From Sclerurus mexicanus (Eukaryota; Chordata; Aves; Passeriformes; Furnariidae), in NCBI GenBank assembly GCA_013396755.1, contig VWZF01003703.1:808633-872632 (forward strand): DNA of 64,000 nt. The letters run 5' to 3'. Made by a program: the position numbers and the translations under genes. The notes below the pieces were generated by a model, which worked only from the letters and a program-made list of their open reading frames with translations, did no database searches and had not been told where the DNA came from. This document shows positions 34,185 through 46,100 of the stretch, piece by piece (the first letter of the stretch is position 1; each line of letters opens with the position of its first letter).

Positions 34185-37100
34185 CTGCCAAGTGTTTGTT
34201 GTAAGGAAGGGAAAAAAAGGAAAAAGGAAAGAGGCAATTAGAGCTAGACACATCACCAGAGGAGTTCCAGTCCCTCGGGCCCTCTGTTCTCCTGACCTTT
34301 ACACCTGCTCTCCTCTCACCCATTCATTCCCACATTGCTGTTTTCAGGATCAAAGGCTCTCACTCAAAACCCAGCAGCACCACCTTTGATGGCAGATGCC
34401 CATCTTTGGATGTGATGCCTCTAACAGCCCACATATCCATTAGCTGGCTATCTCAGGATTAAAAACATTGGTCCAGAAAAATAAAATGAAGTAACATCAA
34501 AAAAAAAAGCCAGGTATGATTTCTGGGATATAACATTGAACAGCTCTACTGGAACTTATTCCTGCTAGCTGAGAAGCCCAAGCCTTATGTTTCCATATCC
34601 ATGTGGTCATGTCATGGAATGACCAAGTCATCCTCCAGCTTCTGCTGTGGAAAAGTTGCGCTCTCGTTTTCTTTGTGTACTTGAACTGCTCACTGGGAAT
34701 GCATTTCAACCCTTATCTCCCGGAGGGATCAATCAGCAGGCACACAGTAACAGCAAACCCAGAAATCCCCAAGGACCAGTGTTACACGGAGCCTTCCATA
34801 CATTATTAGTATTAAACATAGTCACCTTCACCAAGTGTGCTATTCTTGCTGGAGACTGGAAAACAATCCACTCATCCACAGCGATGGTGTCCTGATCCTT
34901 ATCCTTCTGAATGGATATATCCCCTCCAAAGAACAAAAGGCAGTATGGAGACACCTCTGTACAATCATACAGGTAAATCTGCACGACAGCAAAATTGTCT
35001 GATCACCCTCTGAACACCCAAAGTGCCATCAGTAACTCTTAATGAGACTCCTACAGAATTCCAGAAGATCATGACTCAGTCAATCACAAATTTGCAAGAT
35101 GTATGAAGCAACTCAGTTCAAAAAAAAGTTACACAAAATCACACTGACGGGGAGCAAAAATGGTCCTAAATACAGTCCTTCACACAGAGGTGACATCAAA
35201 CCAGCTGCTCCATAACAATAGGGGGGAAAAGATATTTCAGCATACTGATAAGCGTTAGACTGGATTGAAATTTAAAAAAATAAGCTCAAATAAAATCTAC
35301 GCCTGTTATTGCCAGAACCTTAAGAAAACCCTAGTCCTCCAAAAAAACCCCAACCACTGAAGCACAGAAGTTAGTTATTTGTGGCACAACACCCCCATAT
35401 CACAAAGAACACGGTCTGATGGTGTGTCACAGAAACAGCCCAGGACAGGAAGGCTCTGGAACAAAGGCTGTTCACATCCCCTCTGAGCCCTGATCCAAAC
35501 TCATCTAAAAAGGGATACAAACGTAAGCCCTCACTCACACTGCTGGTCCTCATCTTCAGATGGTACACGAGCCAGTTATAGTGGAACTCGGTTTCTTCCA
35601 CATTAACTGATTTGGGATGAATGTTAACAGATCCATCTGTCTTGGTGCAAACCTTCACCCTTCAAAGGGAAAAAAAAAGGGTCTAATAATATAAGAGGTG
35701 ATAAATCAACAGACCAGGATTTCTGTGCTCTATCTTGCCAAATAGTCAGAAAGGTCAGTGTTTGAATTGCTGCTGTAGAACACAGAGGAGGGTAGGACCC
35801 CTTTAGTGCAGTGCCACTGATACACTGGAACATTATCCATGGCATGATATGGTCACAGAAGTTATTCCAATACTAGCATCTAAATGTTAAGGGACCAACA
35901 ACCCCATGTTCTTACCCACTTCTCAAAGGAAGTAACCCACAAGCATGACTTGAGCTATAAAGTGAGATTCATTCCTGCACCTGAGCCACTGCTTCACCTT
36001 GCAAACTACCTCATGTACAAACCACCCCAAATACAACCAACATGAAAGCAAGCCCTCACATTTTTCTCTTTTTGCTGAAGCTGGGCCGGATCTTTGCCAC
36101 TTTGGGATAGAGGCCAGCACAGATGACAGCTTTGAGCAGCTTCTCATTATCTGTAGGAGACAGGCAAGTCAATCAGGTAGTTCTGCAAGCTGAGATTTCA
36201 GCTCTGAGGAAGACTCAGTTCTCCTCCACAGTTACCTGAGTTGGTGTTAGATTTGGGATCCTTGGGGTCTCTGCTGTTGACAAACCCAGCTGCAAGGAGG
36301 TGCTCGGCAAACTGCCCTTTCATGTTATGCAGCATCTAGGGAAGAGCAGACATGGCCCCAGAAGGGTGCTGTGCCACAGCCCCTGCTCCTCCCCACGGGC
36401 ACACCCCTGTTTTAACCTGCCAGGACCTTGTTACCTGCAGGGTATTTGAGGACAGGAAATATTCCCAGCAATAGTCTTTCTCGGTCCTGAAGCCACGACG
36501 CCGAGTCTCTTCCCAGCCCTAGAAATTAAAACCATCAAGGGTATTTGTAAGTGAAACACACTGAAAGATTAAGGGTAGCAAAAACTGGAGGTCAAGAAAC
36601 AAAAGTTACATCTTTCCCTACAGGAGACAAAGTAAATCCTTGGAACCCTTTGCTTATGTGTACACAGCACAGAGCAGAAAAATACAACTTCACATTTTGA
36701 ATCACAGCCTTCCTTTTTCCACAGTGAGCACTGAAATCTAGCTACGTTTGCCAGAGCATCAGTTGTTGTTATTAACAGTATTCGGCAGAAACTGCATTTT
36801 CCAGGACATTTATTTCCTCCTCTCCTCACCCCAACAAAACACAGCTCATCTCCAACACTTCTAAAGTCAGCTGCAGCCTCTCCTAGAGGCCAGAAGGACA
36901 GAAAGGAACAGCTCAAGCAAGGTAACTATAACATTAAGTTTTCTTTATCTCTTTCACAGATTTATCTGCCAGAAATCAGGTGACTGAGCTTGGTGACAAG
37001 ATTCCTCAACACTAGAAGGGTGCAAAACAGTTTGGTTTTATATTTCTGTAGAAGCCAAGACAGAAGTCCTACAGAGCACCAACTGATCAGCTATAGGATC

Positions 37101-40100
37101 AACTATATTCCCCAAATTACAATTCTGCAAGAAAAACCCCCCATTAAAATATGCTTACAGTGAAAGCATTCACCACAGTCAGATGGTCGCTTTTTGTGTT
37201 CTTCGACAGCTCCTTTCTTCTTGCATCGGCGACTTTCTCTTTGCCCTAAAAATTAGAACCTATAAAATACCCAGACTGACATGACAGTTCTCTTTTTCTA
37301 ACTAAGGGACATCTATATAGCAATACTTTGTGTGCAACATGTATGAAAATTACAGCTACTTCCCATAATCTGCAGGCAAAGATCATAATTTGTAGTATGT
37401 GATGGCAATCCCCTACTAATAAAAATGTAATGAACATGAAAGTAAGATTCAAGTGCTTTTAAACTGTAACATCTCAGTAAGTCCCCCTCATTCTAATTCC
37501 CATTTACCAGAGGGATGACAAAGGGGTCCTTGAAGCTGAGGCTGGCTGCAATGGTGAGCACGGGGTCCAGGCAGCAGAACAAGGCTCCAAAAAGGATCAT
37601 TTTCCCAATGTGTGGCTCCACTGGCAGCCGTGCAAGATGGACACCCAGGGGAGTGAGCTCCTCCTGCCTGTCCAGAGCATTCTGTCAGGACAGGGGAAAA
37701 AGGAGAGAATAAACACACCATGTGAAATGGGGAGGATTTCCCTGGAAGAGCCACTAGCACCCCAGTATCACCCACTAGGATCTAAATCAGATGATGCATT
37801 TTATGGCTACAACTCATTTGTGCAAGTAACACCAGGGCAAGGAGTCAGCAGAACGAATGTGTCACTAATCTTCTCCAGCACCCAAAGGGACAATGCCATA
37901 CCTTTCTCCCACATACGTTATTTGCCCACAGAAAAATGATCTGACTCCTCACTGATGCACCTGGGACAGGAGGGCTGGGGGATGCAGGGCTGAGCAGGGT
38001 GGGGGTATCAGTGTCTGTGGGGAACTTAAATGCAGGGCCCACGTGACTGTTCTGAGGCATTTAGAAAGTCCCTCAGAACAGCTGTGCAGCCCATAAACAT
38101 CATGGATTATGGGAATTATTCCCTCTGTGCAGGGAGGACAGATCAAGGCTCTACACAACAGGTAAGGGCCTGAATGCCCAGACCTGTGCACTCAGTCCTG
38201 TCTGGTAACACACACAGTAACAGATTATTCCTTGCATATGAAGCAACACTTTACCAGCTCCATGAGATGATTTATGGCCAACATCACAGCATCACGAGAT
38301 GGTGGGTCCATTAGTTTGCTCAGAAAATAGGCAATTCCACCAAGCTTCAGGATCTGAAAGAAAAAACACAGCAAAAGCCTACAGCAACTGGAGAAGGATG
38401 GCTGCCCACAGTCAGCCAGCAGTAACCACACTAACTGCAACAGTGTGAGTAATTCACAGCTTGAGACAGAATTTAAGAACTAAGAAAGAAAACTGTATTA
38501 ACGACAAAATTTGAAACAGAAGGGTCTATTCTTCACTCAGTTCACATACACATGGCACTCCTTCTGCTTTGCATGAGGAATTCAGTATAAACTGTCAAAA
38601 AGGGAAACCCATGTCAGTTCTAAAACTACTTTGTACTAGAAGCCTTTTAAGACATCACATCCCTGACTCACTGGCAATTTCACTGAATCTCCTCTGAATG
38701 ATATCTAGGGGGAAAGCACAGTCTAGACTTCACCTTTTATTGATACCAGACAATCCTTATTTCCCTGGGTTTGATGCACCCAGATACAAAAATGCTTTTG
38801 CAAAAGTTGCTGCAATTATTGGCTAAATACACTGCATTTCTGGTGTAACAGAAATTTCACCTGACAACCTTAGGCTCACAGTTGTATTAACTTACTCTCT
38901 CAACCTCTTATTCCAATGGAAAAGTAGATAAAAAGTATGCTTGAAGGTTCCTGTTTACCTTGATTTGTAAGCAGAGTTCTTCCAAAGGCGTCCTCAGTAT
39001 CTCTGGTAACTGATAATCATCCAGAAGGCTGGCACGCAGCCCATTGTACAGATGGTAACAGTGGCCTGGCTGAACTCTGCAGTGATTTAAACAAACAAGT
39101 GGTTTGGGTTTGGTTGGTTTTTCTGTTTTTTCTATGAATCTGTGACATTATGATTGTATTTGTTTACAAACAGCTTTCAAAACACCTAAAGGAGTTAGAA
39201 CTGAAGTGTATCCAATTGTAAAAGCCATTTCAGCTTTCTGAAACACAGACTCATCAGCAGGAAAAAAAGCATGGAGAGCAGAGAAATTAATTTTTAGGCC
39301 ATTTTCACTTTAATGTATCAGCCTCATAAATCAGGTGTGAAGGCAAACAGTGCCAACAAAAATTAAAATAAAATATGGGATTATTCTTCTATAGGAGGGA
39401 AACTGTGCAGTTAAATGCAGCACAGGAGAATCCAGCTTCCCAGAAGGACAAGGCCACCGTTCCCTCCCCAGGAAGGAGGCAGCTGTGGCAGCACCTGCTG
39501 CTGGACACACGGAAACGCAGCAGGGTCCCCAGCACCGATGGGAACTCGACAGCCCAAAGTCCGTCCCCACGGCTCTTACCTTCCTGCCCGCCCCTTCCTC
39601 TGCTTGGCATTGGCTTTGCTCACCCACTCTGCTGCCATGGTGCTGATGTTGTTCTGCGTGTCAAAGTGAGTTTCCTTTATTTTCCCCCCATCTATAACAA
39701 ACACGACGTCATCGATTGTGATGCTGTTGGAAAAAAAAAAAGAGAAAAAATTCAACTCTTCATCTCTGCAAGTGTGACCTAGGACTGGAAAGGGGTTTGG
39801 CTTCTCTTTATCCCTTCCTAAATTGTGAGCCAGCAATTTAAAAAGCTGTGTTTGGAATTTCATTAGGAATTCTGTTACCAGAGTTCTGGAAAAGGCTGAT
39901 TTATTCCCCTGGGTCTGGCAGAAGCCCCTACAGGGGTTCTGAAGGTGCCAGAGGATAAGAAGCTCAGATTATCTCGTACAAAGGCAACTCATTATTATAA
40001 TTGTTTAGCATTCCTATAGCTTAATTGTTCAAAACAATTTAATTCGTTTAACTGTTTAGAACAATTACAGGAAAACTCTGTTTAGTCTATAAACATTTCT

Positions 40101-43100
40101 AAAGACAGTGTTATAAATGAATGGCACAAACATGGAAACACGTATTTTTGGAAACATCAGACATGTTTATACTTTAAATTATCACGTTCATTTGTTTTGT
40201 TAAATATGCAGCTTTTGCAGGTGTGTACAGCCAGGTATTTACCTGGTCTCAGCAATGTTGGTTGCAATCACGATTTTCCTTACTCCTGGTGGGGTCTTCT
40301 TAAACACCTGTAATCATCCAGGGCCCATTTACATGTTTGCCAAAATCAAACATGTGCTTCATTCAGTTTTTTTGCAGTTGTGAAATATTACAATAAAAGA
40401 GCAGCATACCTGAGTCTGGTTAACAGTGGGCATCAGTGAATGCAAAGGTATGATAATAAACCTATCTGAAAGTTAAAAATCAGTAGAAGACATGGTGTAA
40501 GCACAGAAACTTCACAGGAAAATCAATTATGCAGAATAGAGAACATAGGCTGCAAGTCGGGCTACTGCTTCTTTTTCAGAGATATTTGTATCATAAGCGT
40601 AAACTCTAAAGTAAAAAGGTACAAAGGATTTTTTTTCTGTTGCTATGACAAGTTTAATAAAAGATATAAAGTTATGTGCAGCAATTTATTTTTTAAACTC
40701 TCAAATTGTTTAATAATTGCTCAAGTTTAATACATAAACTGACACAACCTTTCAATAAAGTGAAAGTCTGTATGTATGGAACGTACAAAGCACACACTGT
40801 AAGAGAACATCTGAACAGTCAAGAGCCCAGCTGAGAGAGGTTGGATGGAAAGATGAGATGCAAAAGGACCAGCTAAAGTGCATCAGAGAGGCACAGATAC
40901 TTCAGTGCCCTGTAACAAGGCTGCTCAAACAAACAGGATTTAGGGGAACTCTCAGCAAAGCAGTGCACAGAGGCTGCTCAAGAACCAAGCTGAGGAAACA
41001 CACAGAGAACGAGGTGCAGTTTGGGATGGGGGTTCTCACACCTACAGGAAAGGGCAAGAAGAAGAAGATGCATGTCAGGTTGTTTTTCAGATTGCCACTC
41101 CCACACAGAGGAAAATAAGTTGTTGTCAGTAGCAGCTTAAAGATAGCACAGAAATACAAAAACTGCTGAACAATGCAATTATTTTGAGAGGAGACATGAG
41201 GAAAAAAATTAATCCAGTGCAATAGCACCAATTCCATGCAAAAACAGTCTGCCACTAATGCTTCTGCTACAATTCCCATGTAAAATTCTGGTTTTACCTG
41301 ATTTAAACATGACTTGTGACATCAAGAGATCGTGCAAAGTGCTGATGTTGTCCCAGCCTGGCAGAAACACCAGAATTGCCCCATCCTACAGGGAAAACAG
41401 GGAGTGAAGGAAGAGAGGTCAGAACACACTATGCACTGTGCAAAGAGCCAGCTACTGCACACTGATACACATGTTGGACCTGTGAGATCTGAACCCTCAC
41501 TGACTCCCATCTGGGACAGTTTATCCATTTTTTTTTCTATAAAAGAGCCAACTACATGTATTTATCTGAAGAGGTAAAATTTTGATTTTAAACATTTTCC
41601 CTGCACAGCCATTAGAATTTGTTTTAACACAGTTTTAAACACAGCCATTAGAATCTGAGCTGCAAGTAAAGCACAGAAACTACTATGTAATTTTCAACAC
41701 AGAAAGAACAAAGAACAAAAGCATCCTCACCATCCAGTTTTAATGATCTACCAATTGAAACATTAAATTACTTGGTAATTTTAATACAGGTACGAGGCAG
41801 GGAACACACCTCTGAGTATGGCTCTTGCCCTCTCCCTCCCAGTGCAGAGGAACTAGGAATGGAGATTCAGTCCTACACTAAAATCGTTTTCAGGGTTTTC
41901 TATAGCTGATCCACAAAAGGTAACTGTTACTACAAACTGCAGAGGCTACTTCCTTTGACAAACACATACTCAGTCACAGAAAGAACTAAAAGTTAAATTC
42001 AATTTGTAATTTTATTACTTTCCACAAATAACTAAGGTATACACTTAATTTGAAGGCTTATTTAAAAGCTTAGCCAAAAGGAAAAAGAATGCAGCAATCC
42101 AAACAGCACCCAAGCCTTCAGGTCTCCTCCATTTTATGTACGAGACAATCCCTGCTGCCAGTGAAAGAATTCAGGCTCTTTTTTCCCCCTTGCTCAGAAG
42201 GGACCATGAATGAGCATATCCAATGCATTTGTAACTTCTCCAAGCTTCTCATGTACACAGTTCTCAGTAACACCCACAATCTGTTAATGAAAATGCTCCC
42301 CTTTGAACATGGATTCCATCCCAACACTTCCGTGACCACTGGCATGAACCTCAGGGCTTAAGAAGTCATTAGATATTTAAAGGCGTTCAATTACTGCTCA
42401 GGAGAGCAAACCAAAACACATCTCTCCTTTGTGTGTGTGTGATAAGCCAAAGCAAGCCCCTGCTCTGCTACTCTGACAGTCCCTGGCCAGCTCAGCCCCG
42501 CCAGTCCCACCTCCTCCTCCAGCACGATGTGTCTGATCAGAGCTGCTATCAGGTCAAGGTCCACCTTGTCATCATCCATCATTTCCAGGGCATCAATAGT
42601 GCTCGCTGAATACCTGCGGGCAGTGGAAGCACAGACACTGGTGACTTGTAACATGGAGAGCCACCTGCTCCTGCTGTCAGGTCTGTCACACAGCCCTTAA
42701 CCCACTTGTCATCAGTTTAGTTCTTTGATCAATTCCTGCTCCTCCAGATTTAGTTCAGTGCGATTACTGTCAGTTCAGAATAGTAAGTTTAAGGATTCCC
42801 ATGTCATGACTGAACTGTCTTTGAAGTACTCTGATGATGTGTCTCCTCCTCCTGGATTAGCCAGGGACTAACAATCTGCATTTAGGTAACGATTTTAAAT
42901 TTAACCTGAACAATCAGCTCTTACAGTCTGCACAGGCAGGTACCTCTAAAGCACCTCCCTGGCTGCAGCAATTCCATCATCATCGTTTTCCACAGCAGCA
43001 ACTACCCCCACCATCACTACAGCCCAGCAGTGCAATACAGCACCAATTCATGGTTCTCAGCTGGAAGGTGTCTGAAAACTCCAAGACAAGGACTAACTTG

Positions 43101-46100
43101 GGCCCCACCTGCCCCTCAGCTGCCTGAGGTACTCCGGCCAGCGCTCCCTGTAGATCTCCTCTTTCTCCTCCTTCTCGGGCCTGCTCACGTGGCCCTGCAG
43201 GAACCCCTTCTTCCAGCGCGGCCGCCGCTCCGTGCCCTCGGGGCTGTACCTTACAGGGAACACAACCAGCCCGACTGTCAGCCCAGGGCGTGTAGAGCAC
43301 AGCAGGCTGCCAAACCACCACAGTATGCTGTGCTTAGCTACACCCTGCAGGTGAGACTCTTCAGTTTCTTTTCTGACAGGGATATTACCTACAGAAACAG
43401 CTACGAAGCCTAGTAAAACATGAGAACATGTAAAAAGAAAGGGTCTTAATAGCAAGAAAGACTGTCTTGATTTAGAGGCCTGAAATTCACCACAAGGGAA
43501 GACAGACAAGGTTTTTCTCCCCTTCAAGCCAACATTTCCATGTGCCATCTGTAATTGTTGTACAGCCTATGAGACTTACCTTGAAAGACTTTCTGTTCAA
43601 AAATACAGGCAATTCATTTTTATACCACATTAATCTTTGAACACACATACGAAGCCAACCCCCCCCCCCAAAACACTCTCGGAAATGATGTTCAGAAAAG
43701 CCCCTTACCTCAACTTCTCAATTACATCTTCGAGCAGGTATTCCACCACTGGGAAAGTGAACCCAGGGATGTGAATCATTGGACAGTGATCTGTGGAGAA
43801 AGCATAACTCAGGTCTAAAACCACCAATGAAACACCACACTGAAGTACTGGAGGCAATAAATTCTTTGCTATTTCTGCAATACAGCTGCCATATCGTTTT
43901 CCTGATGATTTACTTTCAAATTGCCATGGAATATGCCAAATTCACCCCCAAGTAAAGCTGTTGAGTAAAAAAGCACACGCAGCAAGCAGTACATTGCACA
44001 CCAGCGTGTTCACCTGGCTCCAGCTACACGATAAAGCTGAAGACTGAACAACTAACAATTCAGTCTGGTTGCCCACTCACACCAAGAACTCTAAAATGTG
44101 GTAAATACGAGCAAATATTTAATAGGAAAATACTCTGTGGATTCTGCTTCCGTAACGTGTCTGAAGAGCAAAACGAGAAGCAATATATGCTTGTGATGAG
44201 ATAAAACAGAGAATCAGCATCGCCAGCAGCTGCCAACTCTGTGTGAGACTGAAGTGATTTCCTCTTTTGATAAAAATCAGTTCTATAATTTGAGAACTGC
44301 ATTTTAGTGTAAAGGAACGTTCCTAGGAAGCATTGCACCTACCAAAGTACTCGGAAAACTTCTCTGCATTTAGAGTAGCACTCATGAGTATGACTTTCAG
44401 GTCCAGTCGAATATTTAGAAGATCTTTAATAATGCTCATCAAAACATCTGACTGAAGATTTCTTTCATGGATTTCATCGAGGACTACATGACTGATGCTG
44501 GACAAGTGTCTAAAATAGAAGAGGAGGAAGTTAAACCTTCATTTTTAGCAAAATTACAGAACAGAGCCAAGGCTGTTTGAAACAGCTCAGGACTCATCTC
44601 CTAATAGCATTCAGTTTCTCATTAGCCAGGAACACTTACTTATCTGACTGGAGCCACTGGAGGACAATTCCCGTGGTACAGTATAAAATTGAACCTTGTT
44701 TCCTTGGCAACCGACTGAAAGACACACAATTAGAATTCCTCAGTTCTCTTCCGTCATTTACAAAATACCTGAAGAGCTTAAAACCCAAGTGCAGATGCCA
44801 GCACGGACATGATGAGGGTGCCCCACCCTGACTCGCTCACTCACAGCTCAGCTGGAGGAAGGGGGAATTGGGCCACAGCTGCATCCCTTTGTGCATGGGG
44901 AGTGACCCAGGGATGTGAGACAGGCCCTGCCTTCCAGACATCCTTTATCATCACCTGCACAGTGCAGTGCTGACCCCCAGCTGCTGCAGCTCCCCAGGCA
45001 CAGCAGTGGGACAGCCCTCACTGAGCAGTAAAGAGAAGGATGAGGGAGGATCTGTAAACTCCAACTAAAATGCTGGGAGGGCTGAGCTGCCCTCTCTCAC
45101 CAGCAGTTTTGTTTCAACAATAAGGTTCCATTATTTGCTGGTAACATTTCAGATACTTTTTTAAATTACAGCTGACTCCAAATGAAAAAGCTTTTGCTCC
45201 GTGAACTCCTGCCAATGCACCTGTTACCTGATCCTAGGGGATTAGTCCATAGGTACGTGTAGCAAACACACCCCAGAAATGGGGCTTAGAACATTCTCTC
45301 CTTTAAGAGTTCCTTTTTTCCTTGAAATTCATGGATTAGGGACACCACTTTTATTTCTACCTACCCCAGAACCTTTCAGAAGAGCTGAAAAAAGGACCTA
45401 CTAGACAAAGCACAGCTTGGTGCTAGTCACTGTCACGCAATGCATAAACACAGTAACTGCACTCAAACTGTTTGCTAAAATTGAAAAATCTCACTCCCTG
45501 TACCAGCTACTCACAGGAATTCCTTTTGGGGAAAATAGCAGGAGAGCAGCAATCTAAGGACTACTTTTCAAATTGTCTCCTTTGTGTAATAATAGCTGGT
45601 ACTTCCCACGGGAGCACCCCGTGCCCAGGGAGCTGCTCACCTCTGCAGGCGGATCTGGTACCCTGTGCTCTTGCCACTGCCACAGGCCTCTGCCCTCTCA
45701 GCAGCCACTCTCTCAGCCACCTAAGGAATATAAAGGAAACTTTAAAAAAATCCCACAGGCTGATCTGTGATTGAGCTACTCATCAGCAGGAAATACCTGG
45801 AACTGAGATCCCTGTGAACAACAAAGAAATGCCCTGAAAACCACTTTTTCTCCTCCCTTGAGGACAGCATTTCCTCTCAGCAACCCAAGGCAGTTTTGTG
45901 TCCCAGGACAGACTTTAGAGGAACACAACCACGCTCTCTTTCAGCAGGGTGAGCCTTCCCTCAGGGTAAGGCAAGGGTTGCTCATCACTTGACAGTGAAC
46001 TGTGAAGAACAATAATTACTGAGCACTTGAAAGCCAACTTCTTTCCTGCTCATTAATACACCTCTAGAGGGCCTGACAGAGCATTAGTTTTTATCATAAT

